Positions 17,085-26,445 of a DNA stretch of 55,421 bases are shown piece after piece (within the stretch, counting starts at the first letter, position 1; the number at the start of each line of letters is the position of its first letter). The translations under genes and the position numbers were made by a program. A model generated the notes under the pieces. The model was given only the letters and a program-made list of their open reading frames with translations, was not told the origin of the DNA and searched no databases. Source of the DNA: Acidobacteriota bacterium. Its GTDB lineage: Bacteria > Acidobacteriota > Terriglobia > Bryobacterales > Bryobacteraceae. Where the stretch lies: assembly GCA_005808865.1 (NCBI GenBank), contig SYKU01000029.1, positions 1 to 55,421 of the forward strand, in the 5' to 3' direction.

Positions 17085-17916
17085 ACTGATCCTCCGTCGC
17101 GGCGGCGGACAAGTTCACCAATCTCGTCCACCAGGTTCGCGCGAAGGAGCGCATCGGTGTCCTGCGGGCCAGGGGTCGCTGCTCCTCGTAAAACGCAGTC
17201 GGAGAGAGCCCGGCGGATCTGTTCCCAATCACGGCCAGGCGTCGTGCCCGGCTACCTGTAGCAATTCCTTGAGTTGATTCTCTGTCGTTTGCCGATCGCT
17301 CCGAAACCCGAAAGTACAGAGCGTCCATGTTTCACCTGCCGGAATTCCGGCGAAGTGAAAACGGGAGGGGGTGGGAAGGCAAGTTAAGTTCGAATGGTCT
17401 CATTGTTGTCCCATTGCTTTGTCCAATTGCTGCCCCCGAAGCGTGGCGTTTGGAGCCTCTGGAGAGACGCAAGCGACCCGTTTCGCTGGTCAAAAGGGCT
17501 CGCCGAAACCGCAGCCCGTACGCCCGCCGCAACTGGGCGGAAGTCCCTTGTCTTTCTCAGGCTGGATCGCCGGCACTCACGCTTCAACTCGATCACTTCT
17601 ACCCGATCACTCTTTCCAGTGTTCCACCGCTACAGGACCGCATTCGATCCGCGCGGACGAACCGCGGAAGGGCAGATGGCGTCCGCGACCTTCTTGGCTA
17701 TCAGCGCCGCTGCGATCCGCCATGACGGTAAATCGGCAGCAGGCCGCGAGAGCGCCAACTCCTTCCACGCGCAGTTCACCATCCCGGGCCGAAGCCCGGC
17801 GTTTTCTCTCAAGCCGGCCGGGCGCTTGCCTGACCCGCGACGATCAACCTCTTCTGCGCGCCTTTGCCGGTGCGGATCCCGGGTTGCGTTGGGATAGACT
17901 GAGTCAGGCCGTTCCC
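17085..17916. other. Long stretch without a confidently identified gene
   Basis: About 830 bases. Short open frames exist on both strands, none with a recognisable domain. On the minus strand, 17090-17290 contains protein-like text in two neighbouring frames (ENQLKELLQVAGHDAW and DWEQIRRALSDCVLRGA). On the minus strand, 17384-17596 is a 70-codon frame ending NWTKQWDNNETIRT. These may be decayed or very small genes; I cannot assign them. Confidence 0.35.
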
Positions 17917-18423
17917 ATGCGGAGTTCTCGAATCATTGACCATGCAACTGCGCTGCTCCTGGCGGGGGGGCTGTGTTACGGGCAGGTGCGAGAGGCAGCC
18001 CAGGAGGAGTTGCCGGAGCGGTTACGCGATGCCCGATGGTTGGCCGGGATTAAAAACGTAACCGCGCAGCGCGTTCGTGACGGCGAATGGGACCACGTGG
18101 TGTTCTACGCGCTTCAGTCACGGCGATTCACGGAACTGCCGCCAGTGGAGCCGGGAGTAAGCGCGCGGCAATGGAAAAGACAAAGACGCATTCCGGATGA
18201 CGCGGCTGCGCGGCTGCGGGCGTTCGTAGCGTCGCGAGCGACCGGGGTGCGGCACACGGCGATGCGGGCCATGGTTCAGGACGAAGAACAACTCAATCTG
18301 GAATATGCGCGGGCCATGCGCTTCCTCTACGAAAAGGAATGGACATCCCGGGAACACGAGGGGGCGGCACGCAGGGAGTATGTCGCTGGGCTCTACCAAC
18401 GCCGGGGGCATTCGACCGACACC
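17917..18423 (+). pseudogene. N-terminal part of a secreted conserved hypothetical protein, truncated at a rearrangement junction
   Basis: ATG 17917 opens MRSSRIIDHATALLLAGGLC, a likely signal peptide. The following sequence (ERLRDARWLAGIKNVTAQRV, DHVVFYALQSRRFTELPPVE, EEQLNLEYARAMRFLYEKEW) reads as a genuine coding region without stops. Homologues I recall are longer and continue with a domain after a GLYQRRGHSTDT-type block. Here the match ends at that block, at position 18423. From 18424 on, the sequence is the reverse strand of a TonB-dependent receptor. The formal frame runs on to 18483 but the tail is antisense to the receptor fragment. The function of the family is unknown to me. Confidence 0.6.
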
Positions 18424-19210
18424 GATAATTGCGGCGGGCAAATTCGTAGAGGGTGCCGTGGAGGTCATTGGTACCGCTCTTGAGAGAGACGTTGATGATG
18501 CCCCCACCGGTTTTGCCGTACTGGGCGTCGTAAGAGTTCGTTTGGATTTTGAACTCTTCGACAGCGTCGACACTGGGGACAAGGGCGATGTTGTTGCCTC
18601 CGGCCTGGGCGTTGTTCGGTGCGCCGTCGAGAAGGAACTCATTGTTGCGATTCAGACTGCCGTTAATGGACCAATCGGCGATGGCGCCGTTGTCGAACGG
18701 GCGCTGGTAGATGGCATTGCCGTTGTACTGAACACCAGCGACGAGCATGGAGAGCATGAAGGGGTTTCGGGCGTTTAAGGGGAACTCCTGCACGCTGCGA
18801 CTGTCGATGACGGTTCCGCGATCGGCCTTGGCTGATTCGAGCAAGGGGATCTCGTCGGTTACGGTGATCTGGTCGGAAACCGCGCCGACTTCGAGGACGA
18901 TATTGAGAGCGGCGGATTGGCCGACGCGAAGGGTAATACCGTCCTGGGTAAAGCGCTTGAAGCCCGCGGCTTCCACGGTCACCGAGACTGCGCCGGGACG
19001 GAGGAAGGGAATGGTGTAGTTGCCGTCCGGACTGGTGGTGGCCGAGGTGAGTTCATTGGTCGCGGTATGGCGCACCTGAATCGGGACGTTGGGAACGCCG
19101 GCGCCGGAGGCGTCGCTGACATGACCGGTGATGGTTGCGCGGAATTCCTGCGCGAATGACACGAATGTGCCGGCAAGTAGAAGGACGCTAAAGGCCTGTT
19201 TGAACCTTAT
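18424..19210 (-). pseudogene. N-terminal quarter of a TonB-dependent receptor, truncated; start codon probably lost
   Basis: The frame encodes a signal-like FKQAFSVLLLAGTFVSFAQ, then the carboxypeptidase-regulatory domain (TGHVSDASGAGVPNVPIQV) and the plug (LLESAKADRGTVIDSRSVQE, FLLDGAPNNAQAGGNN, EFKIQTNSYDAQYGKTGGG). It breaks off after LHGTLYEFARRN at about 18430. The position expected for the start reads ATA (19208-19210), three bases after AAGGAG, consistent with a mutated ATG. An internal GTG at 19162 would skip the signal peptide. The barrel, more than 700 residues in relatives, is absent. Confidence 0.85.
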
Positions 19211-19624
19211 GGACTCCTTATACCCCGTTTAGTCTTAGGACGTGTCGTCTTCCGACGTCTAGTCTTTTATAGCAAATCCGATTCCAACTCCGGGGGGGCG
19301 TCGCAGCGCGCCCGTGCAGTCCGTGGAGCTATGTTGTTGTTTTGAATACATCTTGGGCCGTGCACGATTCGTGGCGCCGTGCTGTTCGCGCTAAACCCGA
19401 GGCCGGGATCCAAGTCGAACTTCCGACGGCCTGTTCTGTCGTCATGCGCCTTTTCACTCTGCCGTTCGAAAAGCTTCCACTCCTGGGCTTACCCGGCGTA
19501 ACTCCGCCTGCCTGCCGGTCGAAGATTCGTCCGATGGCTAGTCATGACAAAGGGTCCGAGGTTCACCGGTTCCAGGGTTTGAATCCTGTTGCCGGCAGAA
19601 AGAGAAACGGGTTTGCAGGCCCCA
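19211..19624. other. Intergenic stretch, no recognised gene
   Basis: About 410 bases. The first 60 hold the upstream region of the receptor fragment, with TAGTCTT repeated twice around GACGT/ACGTC blocks, perhaps an old operator. The remainder shows no supported coding region. Confidence 0.35.
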
Positions 19625-20050
19625 ATGGCAAGGCCGACGCACACGGCACGCTACCTGGCGCCTTTCCGGAACGTGGCGCGCGTCACCGGTACCGGGAACG
19701 CCGCCAGCCCATTCCTCTCTCCAGCCGGCGATTCGACTGCCTTCTTCGTTGACGGCAAGCTCAAGAAGGTCGGCGTAGATGCGGCGCACCCATCACAGGT
19801 ATGCGAAGTCGCCACAACCCGGGGCGGAAGTTGGGGCGACGATGGCAACATCATCACCCTCCCGAGGGCGGCGCCGGCCTCTCGCGGATTCCCCAGCGGT
19901 CGCGCTCGTGTTCACCAAGGTTGCGGATGAACTCGCTCACGGGCTCGTGGACCAGGTATGGTGCGGCGAATGGAGGCGCTGCCGGCATCGACAGGATAAC
20001 GGCGGCGTTAACGGTGAACATCTTGACAGGACGAAGGGGTAGGGACGCGA
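19625..20050 (+). pseudogene. PD40/WD40-like beta-propeller remnant (protein-kinase or CadC-type sensor tail)
   Basis: Three successive frames together spell a PD40 propeller segment. The first has ASPFLSPAGDSTAFFVDGKL and RGGSWGDDGNIITLP, the second EGGAGLSRIP, and the third TKVADELAHGLVDQVW. These blocks are typical of the C-terminal propeller of acidobacterial serine/threonine kinases and winged-helix sensors. At least two frameshifts separate them, and no kinase or DNA-binding part is present next to them. The sequence is therefore a decayed fragment. The family assignment rests on the SPAGDSTAFFVDGKLKKV block. Confidence 0.6.
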
Positions 20051-20305
20051 GAGGTGTCGGAGCGCTGCTGAGAACGCACAGATTCCGGCTTTCGCTTTTG
20101 CTCCAAAGCCCGACGAAGCCATCCGCAGGCGCCGGCCCGCCCCCGGAAGGGGCCGTTTTGATTGTCTTGATCCACTCGGCCTCCCGAGTCAGACGGTTGG
20201 TGAATACTGGCCGGGTCCGGGAAGCCCAAAATGGAAATTCCGGCTGAGTTGTTCTTCGATCCGGATGGGGTGATAAGATAGTCGTCGCTTCGCAGGGAGG
20301 TTAGG

Positions 20306-23300
20306 GTGAACCGATTTGCCGTTTCTCTCTTCATCGCCGCGGCGATGGGTGTCAGTAATGCCCAGGATTACCGCGCCACGATCCTCGGGCAGGTCGTGGA
20401 TTCGTCGGGCTCCGCTGTTCCGCAGGCCTCGGTAACGGCGACCAAGATCGACACCAACGTCAGCAAGGAAACGATCACCAACAGCCACGGCATCTACACG
20501 CTGGTGGGTCTGGACCCGGGGCGCTACAACATCGCCATCTCCGCGAGCGGTTTCCAGTCCGTGCGGCGTGCGGACATCGTGCTGCAAACGTCGGAGAAGC
20601 TGAACCTGCCGGTCCGGTTGGAGGTGGGCGCCGTCACGCAGGAGATCACCGTAGTGGGCGAACAGGAACTGATCCAGACCGCCACCGCCTCGCGCGGGCT
20701 GGTCTTCGACCCGGTGAAGATGCAGGAAATCCCCATGAACGGGCGCCAGACGTACATGCTGATGCGGCTCTCGCCGGGTGTCATGTTTACGCAGCGCACG
20801 TTCGGGTCCACAGGGTTTTCGGGCACGCGCGCCTGGGACGTCAACGGCTCGTTCACGATGAACGGCGGGCGGACGGGAACCAACCAGTTCCTGCTCAACG
20901 GCGCGCCCATCTCCACCAACGGCACCTTCAATCTCGCGCCCAACGTGGAAGCGGTGGAGGAGATGAAGGTAATGGTAAACACGTACGATTCGAGCTACGG
21001 GCGTTCCGGCGGCGGTCACATCAGCACCACGCTGAAGGCGGGGACCAACGCGTGGCACGGCACCATGTTCAACTTCTGGCGCAACCGCGTGCTGGACGCC
21101 AACACGCGCCAGAACAACGCGCTCGGCACGGGGCGCGGCTTCCGCAACCAGCACCAGTTCGGCGGCACCATCGGCGGCCCCATCCGTAAAGACAAGGACT
21201 TCGTCTTCTTCTCCTTCGAAGGGTGGCAGGAGCGCGTTCCGTTCCCCTCCAACGTGAGCGTGCCGCCGGTGGAGATCCGCGGCGGCAATTTCGCGGGCTT
21301 TACCCCGGCGGGGCAGACCGGCCCCATCCGCGTCTTCGATCCGCTGACGTCGCAGGCCTGCTCGAACCCGGCGCTGAACTGCCGCGCGGGCGGCCTGTTC
21401 CGGCGTCAGCCGTTTCCGGGCAACCTGGTCCCAGCCAGCCGCAGGAGCCCCATCGGGCGCGCGATTCTCGGCTACTACCCGGCGCCCAATTTCCAGCAGC
21501 AGTCGCTGGTGAACAACTTCACGCGGCCCGACAATCTCGGCAAGTACCGCTACGAGCAGCCGATGGCCCGCTACGACAAGATCCTCACCGACAAAGACCG
21601 TTTCAACTTCCTGTTCACCTTCCAGGATGGGAGCGAGTTTCGCGACCAGACCGGTTTCGAGCCGCCGGCGCAGTTCGGCAACATGAACGGCACGGTCCGC
21701 CGCGACATGAACTACGTGCTCTCCTACGACCGGACCCTCTCTCCCACTCGCATCCTCCACGTGCAGGCCAGCTACAACCGGTTTGTGCAGAACTTCCCTG
21801 ATGTTTCCGACAGCAACTTCACGTGGGACAAGATCGGCATCAAGAACATCCCGCAGGTGGACACTTTCCCGTCCAAGCTCATGCCGCGCATCACCAACAG
21901 CGGCTTCCGCGAGCTGTTCGGAAACCAGTACATCAACCAGAGCTCCCGGCAGCAGATTAATTTCCAGTTCAACCTCGCCGAGACGCGGGGCAAGCACAGC
22001 CTGAAATACGGCACGGAAGTGGCGCAACTGATGCGACACAATTTCTCCTCCGGCCGGTCTTCCGGTGAGCTTGGGTTCGACACCGCGTGGACGCGCGAGT
22101 ACCAGGCGGTCAGCCAGGGATCGCTCGACGGCAGTTCGGTCGCCTCGCTGCTGCTGGGCTACATCCAGAGCGGGAATGTCCAGTACAACGACACTTTCTT
22201 CCGCCGGGAGCCGTACTGGGCGATCTTCCTTCAGGATGATTGGAAGGTGACCCCGCGCCTGACTCTCAACCTCGGCCTCCGGTACGACATCCAGTTCGGG
22301 ATGTACGAAATCCACAACCGGCTGGACCGGGGCTGGGACTTCGCCACGGTGCAGCCCACCAGCGCGGCGGTGACGGCGCGGTGGAACCAGTTGCGAAGCA
22401 CCACCCCTACCATGCCTGCGCCGCGGGCGCTGGTGGGTGGGATGATGTTTGCGGGCGTGAACGGCCAGCCCCGCCGCGTCTACAACGTGGACCTGAGCAA
22501 CATTCAGCCGCGCATCGGCTTCGCCTACAACTTCCTGGCGCGGACGGTGGTGCGCGGGGGCGTCGGCATCTATCACCGCACCGCCACGCAAGACAACGTC
22601 ACCACCGGTTTCAGCATCGGAACGCCCTACATCAACACCACCACCGCCGGCCAGTTCCCGAGCGCCGGGCTGACCGGCGACTACTCGCTCGAGAACCCCT
22701 GGCCCGGCGGCGTCGTGAGGCCGGCGGGCTCCAGCCGCGGCATCGAGACCAACATCGGCCTCGGCAACTCGTTCGATTCGCCCAATCGGCTCATCCCGCG
22801 CACTTACCAGTGGTCAGTCACGCTGGAGCGGGAACTGCCGTGGAACATGGTGCTGGAGGCGAGCTACGTCGGCAGCGCGACCCTCAAGGAAACCGTCGGC
22901 ATAAACCTCAACGCGATGCCGCGGGCGGACTGGGATGCGGCGCAATCCGATCCCAACTTCTACAACGCGCGCGTGCCCAATCCGTTTCTGGGCATCTTCC
23001 CCGCCACGGTGGGCCGCGGCGTGTCGGCGGACCTGTCGCGTCAGACCCTGCTGCAACCGTACCCGCACTTCGACGGGCTCACCGACAACCTCCGGCCCTG
23101 GGGCCGCTCCTGGTATCACGGCCTCCAGACGCGCTTCGAGAAACGCATGCTCGGCGACCGCTCGAAGGCCGGCGCGGTCACGTGGGTGACGGCGTACACC
23201 TGGTCCAAGCAGATGGAGCGCCGCTGGCGCGACGCCACCAGCATGATCTGGCGCGAGCCGGTGAGCCAGGTGACCGATGTCGACCGTTCCCACAACCTCA

Positions 23301-23818
23301 CCTTCGCCGCCATCTGGGATCTGCCGTTCGGCAAAGGCCGCGCCCACCTGAATAGCGCGAACCCCGCCTCGCACGCCATCTTCGGCGGCTGGACGGCGAA
23401 CGCCAACTTCATCTACCAGTCCGGCGTTCCGCTGGGCGCCTGGACCGGTTGGGAGTTCCTGTGCGGCGACCCGCTCCAGAACCAGCGCACGGAGACGGGC
23501 TGGTTCTTCAACGACCGCAGCAGGTTCAGCCAGTGCTGGCGGCAGTTACGGCCGTTCGAGTACACGCAGTTACCAGCGCGCTTCCACAGCATCCGCGGGC
23601 CGGCGTCGCCGCAAATCGACCTGATGGTGTCGAAGAAATTTGCCGTCACCGAGCGGGTGCAGCTCGAGTTCCGCTGCGAGGCGTTCAACGCCTTCAACAC
23701 GCCGATCCGGGCGGACCCGCCGTCTGGCAACCCCTCGGCCGCCGACTTCGGCATCCTGCCGGTGGCCCAGTTGAATTTCCCGCGCAACATCCAGCTTGGC
23801 ATGCGCGTGCGGTTCTAG
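20306..23818 (+). CDS. TonB-dependent receptor (Oar-like), full length, high GC3
   Basis: 1170 residues from GTG 20306, which follows GGGAGG by about seven bases. Signal peptide MNRFAVSLFIAAAMGVSNAQ, regulatory-like domain (ILGQVVDSSGSAVPQASVTA), plug (GLVFDPVKMQEIPMNGRQTY, NQFLLNGAPISTNG, EMKVMVNTYDSSYGRSGGG) and a complete barrel ending in GMRVRF. Codon third positions are more strongly G/C than in the other two receptors of the window, which also creates an 800-codon antisense open frame. It is transcribed alone; upstream is a decayed propeller and downstream are remnants. The substrate is unknown. Confidence 0.93.
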   Translation: MNRFAVSLFIAAAMGVSNAQDYRATILGQVVDSSGSAVPQASVTATKIDTNVSKETITNSHGIYTLVGLDPGRYNIAISASGFQSVRRADIVLQTSEKLNLPVRLEVGAVTQEITVVGEQELIQTATASRGLVFDPVKMQEIPMNGRQTYMLMRLSPGVMFTQRTFGSTGFSGTRAWDVNGSFTMNGGRTGTNQFLLNGAPISTNGTFNLAPNVEAVEEMKVMVNTYDSSYGRSGGGHISTTLKAGTNAWHGTMFNFWRNRVLDANTRQNNALGTGRGFRNQHQFGGTIGGPIRKDKDFVFFSFEGWQERVPFPSNVSVPPVEIRGGNFAGFTPAGQTGPIRVFDPLTSQACSNPALNCRAGGLFRRQPFPGNLVPASRRSPIGRAILGYYPAPNFQQQSLVNNFTRPDNLGKYRYEQPMARYDKILTDKDRFNFLFTFQDGSEFRDQTGFEPPAQFGNMNGTVRRDMNYVLSYDRTLSPTRILHVQASYNRFVQNFPDVSDSNFTWDKIGIKNIPQVDTFPSKLMPRITNSGFRELFGNQYINQSSRQQINFQFNLAETRGKHSLKYGTEVAQLMRHNFSSGRSSGELGFDTAWTREYQAVSQGSLDGSSVASLLLGYIQSGNVQYNDTFFRREPYWAIFLQDDWKVTPRLTLNLGLRYDIQFGMYEIHNRLDRGWDFATVQPTSAAVTARWNQLRSTTPTMPAPRALVGGMMFAGVNGQPRRVYNVDLSNIQPRIGFAYNFLARTVVRGGVGIYHRTATQDNVTTGFSIGTPYINTTTAGQFPSAGLTGDYSLENPWPGGVVRPAGSSRGIETNIGLGNSFDSPNRLIPRTYQWSVTLERELPWNMVLEASYVGSATLKETVGINLNAMPRADWDAAQSDPNFYNARVPNPFLGIFPATVGRGVSADLSRQTLLQPYPHFDGLTDNLRPWGRSWYHGLQTRFEKRMLGDRSKAGAVTWVTAYTWSKQMERRWRDATSMIWREPVSQVTDVDRSHNLTFAAIWDLPFGKGRAHLNSANPASHAIFGGWTANANFIYQSGVPLGAWTGWEFLCGDPLQNQRTETGWFFNDRSRFSQCWRQLRPFEYTQLPARFHSIRGPASPQIDLMVSKKFAVTERVQLEFRCEAFNAFNTPIRADPPSGNPSAADFGILPVAQLNFPRNIQLGMRVRF

Positions 23819-23823
23819 CCGAA

Positions 23824-23931
23824 TCAGAAGTACAACTTCAGCGAAAGCTGGATGAGACGCGGGTCGCGCGTGGCGTGGATGACGCCGGTCAACCCCGGTC
23901 GCGCGTAAATCGCATTCGCATCCGCATGCAG
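23824..23931 (-). pseudogene. C-terminal remnant of another TonB-dependent receptor
   Basis: The minus-strand frame reads VIHATRDPRLIQLSLKLYF followed by TGA at 23824-23826. DPRLIQ.LKLYF is the standard last strand of Oar-like receptors, ending in an aromatic residue. Only about 35 codons survive. It lies five bases past the stop of the plus-strand receptor, tail to tail. It cannot simply be the missing end of the 18.4-19.2 kb fragment, because order and orientation do not match without a further rearrangement. Confidence 0.6.
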
Positions 23932-24023
23932 GAGGACTTTTACCCGCCATCGAAACGGCCTCCAGCGAATCCAGGGAGCCCGCATAAATCACCCGATCGC
24001 CGAGCGCCCGTCAGAGTGCGGTT

Positions 24024-24113
24024 GTCACCTACCTCTGCCACCTCCGCCAGGAAGTGGTAGCCGCGCCGCGCAACGGTTTCGACATAGCGCTGCTTCCCCG
24101 TCCAATTCCCTAA
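24024..24113 (-). pseudogene. Winged-helix (Trans_reg_C/CadC-type) DNA-binding domain remnant
   Basis: The minus strand encodes GKQRYVETVARRGYHFLAEV. This is the wing hairpin and last strand of OmpR/CadC-type winged helices, whose usual form is YIETVPRRGYRFIAPV. Only about 30 codons are left and no flanking domain is recognisable. In acidobacteria this domain commonly precedes PD40 propellers, so it could share an origin with the 19.6-20.0 kb remnant; that is speculation. Confidence 0.55.
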
Positions 24114-24178
24114 AACGCCACGCGGAGTTGCCGATTAGACAAGACTCTCCCGGTTAACAGCCCGTTCCGAAACTCGAA

Positions 24179-25231
24179 TTACTGTCCGGCCGTCTTCACG
24201 AATTTGTGCACTTGCCCGTTGAGCTGAGCAAGAAAGACATCGCCGGACTCCGTAACCGCAGTACCGTGCCCTCCTCCGCCTCCCCCTTCTGGAAACGGCA
24301 GCCGTCCTAAAACTTTTCCGTCCAGATTGTGCAGGAATCCGCCTGCCCAGATGTGCTGGTCTTTCGTGATGAAGAGCGTGGAGACGCCTCCGAAAGTCTT
24401 CCACTGGTGCAGAAACTTTCCGTCCGGGTCAAAGACCTCGACGCGCTGGTTTTCGCGATCGGTGACGTACACCTTGCCCTGGGAGTCGACCACCACGTTG
24501 CGTGGCAGCCCAAACTCCCCGGGACCTGTCCCTCTTTTCCCGAACTCAAGCAGGTATTTCCCGTCGCGCGTGAACTTCACCACTCGTGCGTTGCCGTATC
24601 CATCACTGACATAAATGTCCCCATTGGCGGCGAAGGCGACATCGGTGGGAAGGTAGAAATTGCCCTTACTCGCACCGGAGACGCCTTTTTTGCCGAGGCG
24701 CAGGATCGTCTTTCCTTGAGGGTCCATCTTAAAGACCATGTGATTGGCAGCGTCGACAGCCCAAATGTTGCCCTGCGTGTCCACGCGGAGCGAGTGCGCT
24801 CCGCAAGAGTCGCATCCCGCCGGTCCGTAGACGGCCGAGTAGCCCGAGCGGGTTGGGGTCCGGTTGGCGGGAGGAATGGTTACGACCTTTCCCTCGCTGA
24901 ACATTCCGTCTCCCCATGAGCGCACAAACTTGCCGCCCGCCTCAAATTCCAGAATCGGGTGCGCTCCGCGATGAAGCACGAGAATGTGGCCGTTCCGGGC
25001 GACGGCCGCCGCGGGCGCTTGAATGAGATTCCACGGGCCGGCGGGGAATCCGGCTTCGCTGGTAACCTCGGTCGGCCAATTCACAAACTTGTAGCCGAGA
25101 ATGGGTACCGCCGAAACCGGTCGGGGCCCGCTTGCCTGTTGACATAATCCTGCGCCGGCGAGCCAAAACAACATCACCCCGGCACGGCTCACGCCAACTG
25201 ACTTCCGCATTTCCCATTTCAAAAAGTTCAT
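24179..25231 (-). CDS. NHL-repeat beta-propeller secreted protein
   Basis: 350 residues from ATG 25231, with GAGGG about eight bases upstream; a second ATG at 25210 is possible. A signal sequence (GVMLFWLAGAGLCQQ) precedes NHL-type blades: HSLRVDTQGNIWAVDAANHM, FYLPTDVAFAANGDIYVSDG, GLPRNVVVDSQGKVYVTDRE and VEVFDPDGKFLHQW. Such six-bladed propellers bind protein or sugar ligands; a peptidyl-glycine lyase-like activity occurs in some relatives. The start lies four bases after the stop of the enolase-superfamily gene, so the two form an operon. The gene context suggests a role with sugar acids, but that is inference. Confidence 0.87.
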   Translation of the reverse strand: MNFLKWEMRKSVGVSRAGVMLFWLAGAGLCQQASGPRPVSAVPILGYKFVNWPTEVTSEAGFPAGPWNLIQAPAAAVARNGHILVLHRGAHPILEFEAGGKFVRSWGDGMFSEGKVVTIPPANRTPTRSGYSAVYGPAGCDSCGAHSLRVDTQGNIWAVDAANHMVFKMDPQGKTILRLGKKGVSGASKGNFYLPTDVAFAANGDIYVSDGYGNARVVKFTRDGKYLLEFGKRGTGPGEFGLPRNVVVDSQGKVYVTDRENQRVEVFDPDGKFLHQWKTFGGVSTLFITKDQHIWAGGFLHNLDGKVLGRLPFPEGGGGGGHGTAVTESGDVFLAQLNGQVHKFVKTAGQ

Positions 25232-25235
25232 ATTC

Positions 25236-26435
25236 TTACCCTCGTCCTTGTCTTGTAACTTCGTGCTCCCGCAGGAAAGCCGGTGAAATATCCACTCCCA
25301 GCCCCGGCCCCTCCGGCGTCACCCAATGAGAACGGCTTTCCTTCCAGCCGCCCGCAAAGATGTCCTTGTACTCCGCCGTGCGCGTGTTGCCTTCTTCCAT
25401 CATGACGAAGTTCGGAATCGACGCCGCCAGATGCATGCTCGCAGCCGTGCAGACCGGGCCATTGGGGTTGTGCGGCGCGATGGTGACGTAGCTTGCGTCG
25501 GCCATGGCCGCGATCTGTTTCATCGCCGTGATGCCGCCCGCCCGTGCCGCGTCTGGCTGAAAGATGCGCGCGCACTGCTTCTCAAGGAGTTCGCGATAGC
25601 CGAAGTGTCCCTGGATTCCTTCGCCGGTCGCGATCGGAATGTTTGTCGACCTCTGCAGCGCTGCCATCGCGTCGACATCCTCCGGCGGCACAGGCTCTTC
25701 GAGAAAAAACGGATCGAACGGCTCCAGCATTTTCACAATCCGGCCGGCCGTCGCGATATTGAATTTTCCGTGGGCTTCCACGCAAATGTCGAAATCCGGG
25801 CCTCCCTCTCGAATCCCCCGAATCATCTCGCGAACCTCGTTGAGCGTCTTCGTCGATAATTGCCGGTCCGGCCCCGGATAGGGTCCGAACGGGTCGAACT
25901 TCCCGGCGGTCGCGCCCTCGGCGATCAATTCCTTTGTACGCTTCGCGTAGGCCGCGGCCGTCCGCGGAATGTTCCCCCAGCGATAACTTGTGTAAATACG
26001 CAGTTGGTCGTGGATCTTGCCGCCAAGCAGCTTGTACACGGGCACGCCGAGCTTCTTCCCAACGATGTCGTATAGCGCGATGTCGATCGCGCTGATGGCC
26101 GCGTAAAGCGTACCTCCGAGCGAGTTCTCCTCGAGGATATACATTTTGCGCCACAACCTCTCGATATCCCAGGCGCTCTGGCCGATGAGCTGCTTGCTCA
26201 ACGATTGAATCTGGGCGACGACTGGCGTGACATTCGGCGGCGTGGTTCCTTCGCCCCAACCGTGGACGCCCTCGGCGGTTTCAATCCGGCAGCAGACGAT
26301 GTCCGAGCGGCCGGCTATGCGCAAGACGTGGGCATCGACTCGCGTGATCTTCAGCGTGGCCTCCGCGGCGCGCGCCGGAAGCTGCCACACCGCCGGAGCG
26401 GTAAGAGGGAACGACAGGAAATCGCGGCGATTCAT
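25236..26435 (-). CDS. Enolase-superfamily sugar-acid dehydratase (mandelate racemase/galactonate dehydratase type)
   Basis: 399 residues, with N-terminus MNRRDFLSFPLTAPAVWQLP, a twin-arginine-like signal unusual for this normally cytoplasmic family. Metal ligands are visible as Glu220 in VEAHGKFN, Glu246 in FFLEEPVPPED and Glu272 in ATGE. The catalytic bases fit His222 and His322 (APHNPNGP). This His/His arrangement is that of the D-galactonate/D-mannonate dehydratase group, which converts aldonic acids to 2-keto-3-deoxy acids. The first ligand is Glu where many members have Asp. The product would suit an HpcH/HpaI aldolase, and one is encoded at 29.1 kb. The precise substrate cannot be read from sequence. 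Confidence 0.88.
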   Translation of the reverse strand: MNRRDFLSFPLTAPAVWQLPARAAEATLKITRVDAHVLRIAGRSDIVCCRIETAEGVHGWGEGTTPPNVTPVVAQIQSLSKQLIGQSAWDIERLWRKMYILEENSLGGTLYAAISAIDIALYDIVGKKLGVPVYKLLGGKIHDQLRIYTSYRWGNIPRTAAAYAKRTKELIAEGATAGKFDPFGPYPGPDRQLSTKTLNEVREMIRGIREGGPDFDICVEAHGKFNIATAGRIVKMLEPFDPFFLEEPVPPEDVDAMAALQRSTNIPIATGEGIQGHFGYRELLEKQCARIFQPDAARAGGITAMKQIAAMADASYVTIAPHNPNGPVCTAASMHLAASIPNFVMMEEGNTRTAEYKDIFAGGWKESRSHWVTPEGPGLGVDISPAFLREHEVTRQGRG

Positions 26436-26445
26436 GAAGACAGGT

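Noticed and set aside
15807-17261. 484-codon plus-strand open frame taken as one protein
   Set aside because: Only the first 70 codons match a transposase. The rest is antisense to the alpha/beta-hydrolase.
17384-17596. 70-codon minus-strand open frame ending NWTKQWDNNETIRT
   Set aside because: No clear start signal, no domain, and stops directly upstream; insufficient support for a gene.
19560-19605. tRNA-like T-arm (CAGGGTTTGAATCCTG) near 19.58 kb
   Set aside because: The invariant C of the T-loop is T, and no acceptor stem, D-arm or anticodon arm could be built around it.
20189-22591. 800-codon open frame on the minus strand inside the third receptor gene
   Set aside because: It mirrors the codon phase of the receptor, is rich in Arg/Val/Gly/His without domain blocks, and reflects high GC3. 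The receptor on the plus strand has clear family motifs.
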